A stretch of DNA of 64,000 nt, from contig CM022949.1 of the NCBI GenBank assembly GCA_012931725.1, positions 3,068,934 to 3,132,933 on the forward strand. Reading direction: 5' to 3'. The notes beneath the pieces were generated by a model that worked only from the letters and a program-made list of their open reading frames with translations, made no database searches and was not told where the DNA came from. Every line of letters starts with the position of its first letter. The stretch's first letter is position 1. A program made the translations under genes and the position numbers. This document shows, piece after piece, positions 23,666 to 34,042 of the stretch. Source of the stretch: Litsea cubeba. Lineage: Eukaryota; Streptophyta; Magnoliopsida; Laurales; Lauraceae.

Positions 23666-24515
23666 TTCTCTTTATTTATTTATTTGAGCTTTAATAAAAT
23701 AAATAAGTATTCATAATAAAACAAATTAAATTAATGCAACTTTCATTATCATTTTATCCTTTCATACTCAAAATCAAAATAAAATGACAACGGTAAACCC
23801 ACAGAAGATAAAATCTCTTAGTAATTTCTTAAACCAAAAAAAAATATACATGAACAACAAATAAACCTTTATTCTCATCTTTTCCGGATGGGTTTGGGCA
23901 CTATAAATTATAATCCTTATTTTTGAAGCATTTACTTCGTATAAATGGAGTTTCTTTTATCAAATACTCGAAACCTTTTTCCTTCGGGCATTTGGATTTG
24001 ATTCCTTAGAGAACCCAAGAAGCCCCAAAACCTCAAAATATAATAAATACAATTTAATCGGTCATTTGGTTATAGCCAAAGATGTCTTTGATACCACATG
24101 TAAGCTTGATAAGCCTTTACCCATAAGAGGATCTCCTTGGGCCTTATCCAAATGACACAACAATAATGTAAATAATGTTTGAGTGTTAAGAGTATACCCG
24201 ACTCCATTGATTTGCCCTTAAAGTGGAAGAAGCTTGGAATACACTTGAGGGATTTAAACTCATTTGTCCTTTACTTTTCTTTCTTACTCAGTGATGGTGG
24301 CCAAGAAATTGGTATTAGCCAAAGTAGTTAATCAAGGAGTCCTTTTATTGAGGATTCCTACCCATCAAGAAGCCCTTAACCCCTAACTACCAACTAACCT
24401 TTTTAATCTCAGCCCATCATTAGTTGGTTGGAAAATGAATTTATTTTAGCAAAAATGGATCTCCTAAATGGCTAGACAAGTGGATATGGACAAGATCCTT
24501 AATGAGCTTCTGGTC

Positions 24516-24895
24516 ATAGGAGCACTAGTGGGAGAAGTCACCATTGATGCATCCCCACATGTTGGTTGACTTCTATAAATAGCAGCATTCGTAAATTTGC
24601 AGGATAAAGATTTTGGACAACTCTTGTAAAATAAAAAAGGGAGCTCTGGCCGGAGGTCGCTCGTAACATAAATTTGTTATTAACAATCCACAAAAAAAGT
24701 CATGCAGCCAAAGGTACCTCTCACACTTATGGGTACCTGAAAAGACCAATTTGCTCCTTTCTAAAATGTCGCCCTCTATTACTGGCCACCAATGATGCAC
24801 GCATCCCGAGAAGAGAGTGAATGCAATGAGCTGGTCGATGGACCGTGCTCAGTTCGTTTCTTCCCTGACGCACCGAACCCGAGGAGAAAAACTAA
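24516..24895. other. no gene recognised
   Basis: Intergenic sequence between the copia element and the TATA box at ~24,913. A minus-strand open frame (24,573-24,800) has no recognisable domain. Confidence 0.4.
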
Positions 24896-24910
24896 TGACC
24901 TGATGACGAC

Positions 24911-25138
24911 AAGATATATAAGTGCTACTCTTTTCCTGTTCCAGTCCTTCACTTGCACGCTTTCCCTATGATGCGCGAAACCCGAGGCAACTCAAATAAG
25001 GATCTGTATTCTTCCTCTCAACTTCGGTTTGCAGAGAGAAACGAAGGAAGTTTGGGTCTGACGGAAGCCTTAGATCTACTCCGATCTAAATCGGGACTTT
25101 ACGATCCAAACCGCCGAAATGCATGGTACAAATAAATC
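24911..25138 (+). CDS. unidentified short ORF behind a TATA box
   Basis: A clean TATA box (GATATATAAG, ~24,913-24,922) lies ~50 bp upstream of two adjacent ATGs (24,968 and 24,971). They open a 55-codon frame beginning MMRETRGNSNKD and ending NRRNAWYK, stop at 25,136-25,138. The peptide is polar, has no signal peptide or membrane segment, and ends in basic residues. Its composition (few stops, balanced codons) looks more like real coding sequence than its neighbours. It could be the first exon of a gene, with a donor near GCATG|GTACAA, whose remainder was removed or displaced by the minisatellite and LTR downstream. I do not recognise the family. Confidence 0.3.
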
Positions 25139-25247
25139 TTAAAAAAATCCCCTGCCACGTTAGCCCCCTCATTTCCTGCCAGCTTCTAAAATAGCAACAC
25201 GTGCCCTGTCCTTTTTCCAAAGAAAAAAAAAAGTATGCAAGGCGTTG

Positions 25248-25521
25248 GCGAAAACTCAGATAAATTCACTCAAAACTCAGACAAATTCACACAAAACTCA
25301 GTTAAATTTTATAAAAAAAAAGCTCAGAACTCAGATAAATTTATTCCAAAACTCATATACATTAGCCAAAAACTCAGATAGATTTGTCCAGAACTCAGAT
25401 AAATTTGACAAAAATTCAGATACATTTATCCAGAACTTAGATAAACTTGACGAAAATTCAGATAAATTTCACAGAAACTCAGATAAATTTGTCAAAAACT
25501 CAAATAAACTTTACAAAAACT
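25248..25521. repeat. degenerate 24-bp minisatellite
   Basis: About eleven imperfect copies of a 24-bp unit of the form AACTCAGATAAATTTGTCCA. Because 24 is a multiple of three, the plus strand stays open and would encode an 8-residue repeat of the NSDKFVQ type. The frame lacks an ATG at its start (it begins with TTG), so the open frame is more likely a by-product of the repeat period. Confidence 0.8.
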
Positions 25522-25637
25522 ATAGGCTTTCTTGCGTGAACAAGATTCATTAACAATTGAGGGACTACTTTCCATTTATCAAATCAAGATAAAGACAAGA
25601 CAAGCAAGTTTCATTCAATATCAATACCATAGTAGTC

Positions 25638-28600
25638 CTCATTGTAACGCCCCAGGACCGAGAACCCATTAATTTAAGTCCTTAAACCGGGGTCGTGGCG
25701 TGGCGGGAGCTAGAAAATTCCGCCCGCACATGCATGTTTCCCACAGGTTTTCCGTGGTAAGGATCCTCGAAGTTTGATCCATTACAATCTAGCAATCACA
25801 CTCACAATATATAAAACTCGCGGAAGCATTGTAGCAAACAATTAATTCCAACATACGAGTAAAATGGACATTCATGACTAGTATCAAAATGAGAAACATA
25901 TGATATATGGCCCCAAAGTTAATTTAAGTTCATACAATAAAAGTTGTTTAATTGCAAATCCCAAAAGAACAAGCCAACAATGGCTATAAACAAAAATCCA
26001 ACAAAACAACCAACCCCAAACTGCAACTCAAGTACGATTTGATGTTTAAACAACATCATCGGCTTGCCACTCACGTTCAGTCTGCACTAAGGCCTCCTCC
26101 TCAAGCTGCGCCTCGAAGGCTGAGGTGTCAAGATCTGGTACCAAACAATGAAAGGGTCAGACACAATGGTCTGGCAAGTAAATAAAACAAGTAATATAAT
26201 GATAGGATTTCTAAAACATTATAGGAGAAACATAATTACATTTGAAATCCTTATTGATGATAGGGACAATATAAGGAACAATTGCGAAACATTAAACAAT
26301 TCGTAAAGTATAAAGATTCGGGGAAACGATGACGATTTAGTGAAACAATAATATTTAGATAAAACGATGGCATTTGAATAAAACACTTGGCAAACCACAT
26401 GGGCTACATTCTCTTATTACCGAAGCGATAAGAGCACTCACTCAATACATACTATAGAAGTACTCAGTCAATACGTACTCTACTACCGAAGTAATGAGAG
26501 TACTTGATCAATTCCAAACCATATAAAATGGAAGGAAAGATCCCACCGTCGCCATGGCCGGAAACACTCGCTCATATAGAGCTCCAAACTGCAGTTGGTT
26601 ATACAATCAAGGATTCCAAGTCGGGTGATCAATTCAACAAGGGTCCTAAGCGTAGTGGTGCCGGATAAAGACTTGAATCGGTACATTCAAAAAAATCATT
26701 TCAAACACTTTTCTCAATAAACAACTACTCTTAACGATTTGCAAATGGGACACTTCACTCACTCAATCGAGTAGTTTTATCGATGCTATCAAATCGTGGA
26801 GAACCACTCACTTCTTTTCATAAATCAATTACATGCGGAAACCTATACATTTTCAAAAATTTGGAAAAAGGGATAGTGTATGACAAATCTCAATGAATTA
26901 CAGGGGAAAGTCTCAATGCACACTTAGTATCCAAAAGTTGATTTACAATTATGAGTTTGGCACCAATGATAATCCTCAACATTTGAGATAAATAAGTGTA
27001 TTTTAAGACTAACGAAATCCCAGGTAATATAACACATCAAGTGTTCTCTCATATTTCCCATTCAATTTATACATTTCAAGCATCACTATGTATACAATTC
27101 TTTCATGGGCTTTTATGCAATCAATAGGAGATCATTGGGCCTCAAAGTAAGGAGGAAAGACGGGATGGAAAAGGGCCCAAAATAGATTTAAAAAGGTCCC
27201 ATAAAAAGTCTAAAATCAGGCCTTAGAAAGGGCCTCAAAATAGTCCCTAACTAGGCCCTGAAAAGGGCCCAGAATCTGGGCTGGGTCCGCTCGAGCGGAC
27301 CCATTCCAGAACCTGGGCCGCTCGAGCAGCCCATTGGGTCGCTCGAGCAGACCCGGTTCTGTTGGGTTCGTGGAAGAGTGCAGAAATTGCACTCTTCCAG
27401 CCCTCTTTTGGGCATTCCTTTCCCTCCTTTCTTTCCTACAAAAAAATCAACATTAATGGGCCTCCTCTTGTCTCTTAACATCAATCATACACTAAACCCA
27501 CTAATTAAACCAAATCATTCACATAATTACAAGGATTCCTTCATTCAAAAAGACACTAACTAGTGAAGAATGAAAGTTAAACCAATACAATCAAAAGGAG
27601 AATGGGAACTTAGCTTCTTACAAAACATTATCTAAAGATGAAATACTTAAAAACATAGCTTGAGAACATCAAATAAACAATTCCATATATCATATGAAAA
27701 TAAGACATAGAATAAAATGAAATGAAATCATTGATATTGAATAAAAACCATCAAGTTAGCTGAATCATTCACTTGCCTTGGTTAAGGAGGGCAAAACACA
27801 CTAAAATGTTCTCTCAAGTTTCCCAAGCCTCCAATCTACAAAAGCCCCAAAAATAGCCAAGAGAAAAACCCTAAAAAAAATCAATTCTTGCATAACTTTG
27901 TGAAAACCTTTGCATGTGTGAGAACAACTCTTTAAATGGGTTGAAAAGACAAGATTTCATGAAAGAAAGACAATGACCAACCTTATGTAGCTAGAACAAG
28001 AAAGAAAAAGCTTGAAAAAGAGTGTTGTCTAGCTCCAATCTTTTGAAAAAAAAAGTATCCTTTAGAAGCTTGGAAGGTGGGGAAGAGTTCTTGGAGATCA
28101 ATCATTTGCTTTGGCTTCAAGAAAATGGTGAACAAGAGGAGAGAGGAAGTGCTTGGACAAGAGAAACCCTAGGCCCTCTTCAAGATTGCAGGAAATGAAA
28201 TGGGAGAAGAAGAAGAAGAGGGTCCTTTTATACTAAGTGACAAGTGGGCCCCAGACTTCTTAAGGACGAAAATGATATTTGCGGGCCCCAAATGAAGACG
28301 ACGAAGAAGACAAAATCGCTCAACGACATTTCTACTTTCCAAAAAGTACATTTTTGACATGATTTAAAAATTTTGATATTTGGGTACAGATTTAGTGTAA
28401 AAAGATGTATTTGCCCCTTTTTCTCAAAAAACGTGATTTCTGAGCCTCAAACGAAATTCGATAAAACATAAAAGTTATCTAAAACAATAAAATGAGTCGA
28501 AAGACATGAAAGTCGGAATTTTCCAATATAGGAATAAATTTTCCCAATCTCACACGCAACACACGGGCACCCCATCCCGCGTGAAACTAAATCTATCGGT

Positions 28601-28736
28601 TCTCAAAAATCCCCAAAGCTATTCAAAACCTATTCTAGCTTAACAATACACTAATCATCTTCTAAACCCACTTAAACACTAATCACGAATAAAATATTAA
28701 TTAAATACCGAACCTGGGTCGGGGTCTGACACTCAT
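25638..28736 (-). mobile_element. 3.1-kb solo LTR with 5-bp target duplication
   Basis: The LTR runs 25,643-28,731 (TGTAACGCCCC ... GGGGTCTGACA) and is flanked on both sides by CTCAT (25,638-25,642 and 28,732-28,736). Minus orientation is shown by a TATA box reading AGTATAAAAGGACCC on the minus strand (~28,220-28,234), followed by a CTTCTTCTT leader. No internal domain is present, as expected after LTR-LTR recombination. GC palindromes occur at 27,283-27,355. It is related to LTRs A and B. Minus-strand open frames inside are not genes. Confidence 0.85.
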
Positions 28737-29575
28737 CAAGCTTTTACAATCAAAGCCACCTAGTCTTAACACTTCCATCAATCATCAAGACAATCGAAAC
28801 ATCAAAAGGGATCCTAAGTTCATCATCTTGAACACAGATAAATTTGTAACCGTCGCCGCCTTTCGCCGCCCGTTGCCTGCGTCGGAGAAGGGAAGGAGAA
28901 GAAACCTGCAGACCAAAGGACTTTCATATCATCCAAACCTAAAAGGAACCGTCTCAACCTGCAAAATGCAGATGATGGGTTCTCCCAAGTGGTATCAATT
29001 GCATTTTGAACAGAAAAAAAAAAAACCCAGTACTTTTTCCATTTTTTTGGATTGGGTTGATAGGCCTGGCAGCTACATTTAATAAACAAACAATTAGAAA
29101 GTAACTCAAGAGAAGAGATGGATAATAAGTGGGGTCAGTTAGAGTAATCTCAACGAGTCCCATCGCACCCATCGATCACTGCCCACTTCCAGAAGCATCC
29201 CACCTTCATCGATCTCCATCTCGACAGAAACCAGACCCACTCCTCACCGCAGCCACAAACCCTCTCCGTTTATGAGAACTGATCTACTACAATCTTCTGC
29301 AGCCTTCAAAATCGATCCCCAGGCTTGTCTGCCCCATCCTCTGCAACCCCGATCCGAGTTTGAGTAGCCTATCGCCGCCGCCCAGCCGTCGCCGTAGATC
29401 CTCTCCGCCGTCGACGTCGCCTCGCCGTCCGACTTCCCTCCCACCGTTGCCGCATAAGACAACCTCTAGAGGAGGCATAGTGCCTGTTGCAGGCATTGGG
29501 AGGAAGAAGACGACCCAGTTGGGTCCGTTGCGAGTCAGGTTGAAAAGAGAAATAATCGTGACACGTTGCTGACTA
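28737..29575. other. two GC-rich stretches, no gene resolved
   Basis: 28,845-28,910 (CCGTCGCCGCCTTTCGCCGC) and 29,160-29,560 (repeated CGCCGCCG, CCGTCG) stand out from the AT-rich surroundings like CpG-rich gene starts. Open frames exist on both strands (minus ATG at 29,496 with 69 codons; plus frame 29,360-29,572 starting from TTG), but none has a recognisable domain. This may be the eroded 5' end of a gene or the GC-rich part of a transposon. Confidence 0.35.
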
Positions 29576-30421
29576 ATCCTTAAATGTTAAGGACCACTTG
29601 CGTCAATTACAGGGGCAATTTAGTCCTCAAAAATGAAAAAATGTGGGTTCAGGGATCTCTCGCTGCAAACGGCCTAGCTGAGTGGACCATAGGCCTTAAA
29701 AAGTTTTTCCTTGGACTGGAAGCTGGAAACATTAACTTATAAGGACCTTTCGCTAATTTTGCCAATAAAAAATGGTGTGGAGATAGCCAAATTCTCTAGA
29801 GATCCTTTTGCTACTTTGGCCATATCCGAAACTTCGATTCACATGCAAAATTAAAGAAAGAACATTGACAATTTTCAAATCAATCAAGTATTTTGCGTTG
29901 TACCCCATCCAATAAATCAATAAAATAAATAAATTTGTTTGCACTTTGTGTTCTTTAAAAATTGAGGATTTTATCAAAAAATTTACGGTAGGTGCACACT
30001 ATACCAAAAAGGCCTTTTTAATCTAGATTTCATCTAGTGGGCCGTATTATTGAAAGGACTGTAGGGCTTAAGGTTTAGGATTTAGGGTTTTATGAAAGAG
30101 ACTGGTAAAAAGGTAAATGACCACTTTGTCCTATCTAAACATGATCATAAATTAGGCCATATGATGAAAATGTTCAATGCTCAGAAGGGCAAGGGACCAT
30201 TTTGTCTATGTACACTTGATTAGATTAATCCAGATTTTCCTCTAGTGGGCCTTTTGGTAAAGACGATCATGCCTTTATATATCAGATTTGTGGACTTGGG
30301 ATTGGTGGAAGAAGAGAAAATGATTAAAACACATAGATTTAGGATTTTGATTGGTTCAATTTTTATTGGTGGCCCGCCGTAGTGTTTCCCTCCACTAGCA
30401 TAACCATAGTGTCTTTTTCTT

Positions 30422-30424
<3 letters not shown>
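29576..30424. other. intergenic, no gene
   Basis: AT-rich DNA with two related GGGCC-containing blocks (near 30,040 and 30,245, each with CTAGTGGGCC). No ORF or RNA gene is recognised. Confidence 0.5.

Positions 30425-30461
<37 letters not shown>
30425..30461 (+). repeat. poly-A tract, ~37 bp
   Basis: An uninterrupted run of A. It is bracketed by short inverted sequences (AACCATAG before it, CTATGGTT after it). It could be a retroposon tail, but no body is recognisable upstream. Confidence 0.9.
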
Positions 30462-30523
30462 AGCTATGGTTAAAGAATGTTTTAGAAAATAAGTGTCAAC
30501 GAGGGTAAGAAAATAATTTGCAT

Positions 30524-31168
30524 GTTTTTATTAGGGCTGCACAGAACCGGACCGGACCACAAAACCGGACCGGATTGGATCGGATTTCCGATTTTAGTGG
30601 TCCAAATACGGTCCGGTCCGGACCGGATTTGGAAGACCGGTTATATCCGGTCCGGTCCAGTCCAGGAATTTTGGGATCCGGTCTAGACCGGACCGGAGCA
30701 AATTTATTAAAATAATATATATATTAATATATGATGATGATGATTAATTGATTATTCGGTCTGGATGTGCACCCACTACCTGATTAATCTCAACTGAGCC
30801 CATGATCCAAAATCCCTAATACATTTTTCTCCATTCAGTCATTCATTGACTCGTATATATACACATTACAGCATTAAAGGCTCACATCAAGTTAGGAGAA
30901 AATAGCCCAATATCACGATATTAAAGGCTCACGTCAACTTCCCAGCATTAAAGGCTCACATCAAAATAGGAGAAAATAGCCCAATATCACGATATTTACT
31001 TAAAATGATATTTTTTCTCTATGATGTGAGCCGGAAAAAAAAAAGAAAAAAAAATTTAAGACCGGTCTGGACCACTTTAGTGGTCCAACCGGACCGTTTG
31101 GGGTGTTCCGGTTTGGCCCTTCATTTTTGGCCGAACCGGAAATCCGGTCGTGCAGCCCCAGTTCTTAT
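30524..31168. mobile_element. hAT-type non-autonomous transposon with 8-bp target duplication
   Basis: The element 30,532-31,160 (629 bp) has terminal inverted repeats TAGGGCTGCAC / GTGCAGCCCCA. It is flanked by GTTTTTAT (30,524-30,531) and GTTCTTAT (31,161-31,168), an 8-bp duplication with one mismatch, as hAT transposases make. Subterminal regions are packed with CCGGACCGG words in both orientations. The centre holds direct repeats of ATTAAAGGCTCACATCAA and AGCCCAATATCACGATAT. It encodes no transposase. Confidence 0.85.
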
Positions 31169-31245
31169 GCATCCTTCCTCTTTTCCTCACGACAGAACTC
31201 ATTACTACATTTATTGTTGAAAGGAATCTATACAGTTGATTAGTT

Positions 31246-31585
31246 CATTCCCCTGTTTGGATAGGCAAAAAATAGAGTAGAGTGAAGTTAAATGAGCCCT
31301 AACAGTCTAAAATTTAACTATACCATGTTTGGATGAGTCTAGCTTGATAAATGAAGTAATGTTGTGATCCACATGTACACACAATTTCATTTCAACTCTA
31401 AATACTTCCATTTTCTTGAGTAAAACTGGATTCTATTTCAAACCTTAACTTCAAAATAAGCATTCAAATGTAGTGAAGTGAAGTACTCTACTTTAACTTC
31501 AACCTACTTCTCTTCCACTCCACTCCACTCCACATGTAAAACCCACTTCATTTTACTCCACTCCTCATTTATCCAAACAGGCCCT
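31246..31585. mobile_element. MITE with CTGTTTGGATA ends
   Basis: The left end reads CCCCTGTTTGGATA and the right end, on the reverse strand, GGGCCTGTTTGGATAAAT. This is a common hAT-like MITE signature in plants. The interior is AT-rich with several AAGTGAAGT-type words. No target duplication was verified. Confidence 0.55.
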
Positions 31586-34042
31586 AAAAATTTTCAAGTG
31601 CCTTCCTAGCATTTCTCTAAAATATTTGCTTCTCCGTTTGAGGCAAAGAAATATAATTTACTTATATACTACATGATTTTCTAATATCCAAATGACTGCA
31701 AACAACCTTTGTCTATTGAAATTAAATCTGAAGAATTTTAATGGTTGGATATAGATTTTTGCCCCTTCATTTTTCACCCTATGAAAGTTCCTTCCATATC
31801 AACTCTAGGAACTGATTAGGAATTTGCCAAACCTTTTCTCAAAAGTCAGCCCAAATGTGCAGTTTCTTATGTCAGGATTCCATTCTTCTAACTGCCTTTT
31901 CTAGGCATGGTTTCTTCTTAAAGCACCAGACAACCCATGTGGGAAGCATAAAATTCCAAATCATGCAATAATCTTATCTTTATCACCATGAATAGTTCTT
32001 GGATTTCTCTAGAAAGAGATTTAAGAACAATCAATTAAAAACAAATAGAAAGTTTTTAGTAACTGAATTTGTGAATGGTTTATTTAAAGATTGAGGGGAA
32101 GCATAAAAATTAACTACCCTAGTTTACACAGTATAATGATCCAGACCATTCATTTGATAGACCCCACCATGGATGAGCGATGTAACAAAAACAAAATCTC
32201 CTCCACTGGATAATTCCTTTGATAGGCTCTTAGGCCTGTGGGAGAAGATTGAACCTACTTTGTAGCCCAGTTACTAAATGGGCTTAATGTAGACCAATGT
32301 CCTTGTAAAGGCCACATTAGCAACCCAGACTCAGCCTAACTTATGTAAAACAAAAATGCCTAATCAGTTCCTTCAAAATCTTCTTAACTACCAATTTATA
32401 TCATTGGGTCAAAATCCCACAATACATGACCTGGGTTGTACTAATCTGTAAAAATTGCTATGAATTATCTCATCCTACCTTTTAAGAATCAGGATCACTG
32501 GCACAAATCAAGCCAGGACCCACTCACTACAAACTGAAAATTGAGATCAATCCAGTGATCTAGGTAGCCTGCTGAGGACCACAGAGGCTCAGGAGATAAC
32601 AGACCATCAATGGTGTTATCAATGGTGTTAGGTAACAGCAATGAAAGATGACCATGTTACATGCCATCCTGCATCAACTGCACCCGTGAGCCACATTAAT
32701 ATCCCTGTATAAGCACGGCACTACCTTTCTTTCAAAACCCAAATCCATACCCCACAACCATTTGTTTCTTATGCAATTAACACAATAGCTTGCTTGGATG
32801 CTATGCCACACATTCAATGTTGTGGTAAGCTCCTCTATGCAATGACCAGCACAAAATTGGTCCATGACATCATGCTTAGGCATTTGATGAGAGTTGCATC
32901 AGGGGTGAAATTTGGGTTGGGCCCGACTGAATCACCCTGACTCGATCGACACCACCAAAAATGAAACTTGGGTGGGCTTCTCCTGATTGGGTCTGTGCTT
33001 GGGTCCTGTTTCCAAAATCGGCGTAGAGTCTGAGTTCGATTAGTGTGTCTTCGTGTATGTCAAATCATCCTAACCCCTTGATCTACTACTCTCATCATTC
33101 TCAAGTTTAATGGTTATAAAATGCTGTAAGAGTGTCGAGAACAAGGGGTTGCCTGGGGGTACGGCACTCTTCCAACTTTGTGTGGGCTTATCTTTCCATG
33201 CGTGTGGGCTGTCATGGGTCCCAGCACCCGCGGCTGAGGTACCAAAAAGGCAAAATATTAAAGAGCTTACACAACTGTGATAACTGTCATAATTGGGTCA
33301 GTCCTAATTCGAAAGTAGGGTGCAAGTAAGCTTCACATCTAGACTGTTCCAATCTTACAAATATTTCAGCTGTTTCTGAGAAATTTTGATCATCCACTGC
33401 AATTATTTAACAAATGTAAACAACTACAATGGGTTCTTTTTTCTTTCCATTTCTTCATCATCTATCTACCAAATGCAAGAATCTGAGAGCGTGTGATCTA
33501 TCAGATCCACCGTAGCATTAAAAAAATTCAGTACAAGAGGAAGAATCGCTTGAACATGAAAGAAATAAATGAATATATAAACACAACCAATGAGTCTAAG
33601 AATTCCAAGACCCAGGAAATGGGAATAAAGAAATGAGTATTGAAAACATCAATAATCATTCTCTTTCATTTCCTAGTTTACTTCATATGAATCTACCAAC
33701 AATAATCTAAAAATTCATAAGAAAAAGAGAACAACACAAGAAGATGAAAAAAAGATAAAAGCAATACAACAACGATCGTCTTCATGAATTTTAAAGAATG
33801 TAGTATTAATATTTCAAAATTCAAGAGAGAAAAAAGAACTCACACATAAAGTAGATAGGAAGCAAAGATCTAAATTTGAGAAATAGCTAATTTTAGACAT
33901 GGAATTCTACATCAACATTTTTCAACAAAATGCAAAGATCTGCTTTGATTGTTTCATTTCCCTTTCCTTTCTTAAACTTTGGATTCACTTCAAATTTCAG
34001 GAATCCAAGAGCTTGTAATCCAATCAAACTCCAACAATGAGA
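31586..34042. other. intergenic region downstream of the ATL gene
   Basis: No gene recognised. 32,905-33,050 contains GGGTTGGGCCCGACTGAATC-type words like other MITE remnants in the window. The minus-strand frame at 32,674-32,883 has no known domain. The last few hundred bases before 34,043 are AT-rich and should include the 3' UTR of the ATL gene. Confidence 0.5.

Larger units (their letters stand above)
21826..24515 (-). mobile_element. decayed Ty1/copia element, minus orientation
   Basis: Two direct repeats, 21,826-22,216 and ~24,184-24,515, share TGTTAAGAGTATACC, GCTTGGAATACACTTGAG and GGATCTCCTAAATGG. They read as LTRs on the minus strand (TGTTGG ... TTAACA). The copia polypurine tract CCAAGTGGGAGAA sits directly before the left LTR on the minus strand (22,217-22,229). 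A primer-binding-site-like TGGTATCAAAGAC lies at ~24,085-24,097, so the right LTR may extend left to there. Only the 3' part of pol survives between them. Confidence 0.75.

Noticed and set aside
25248..25521. Regularly spaced repeats considered as a CRISPR array
   Set aside because: There are no unique spacers, the units are degenerate and contiguous, and the genome is eukaryotic.
26483..27563. Open frames within the solo LTR
   Set aside because: They lie inside a non-coding LTR defined by both ends and a target duplication, and have no domains.
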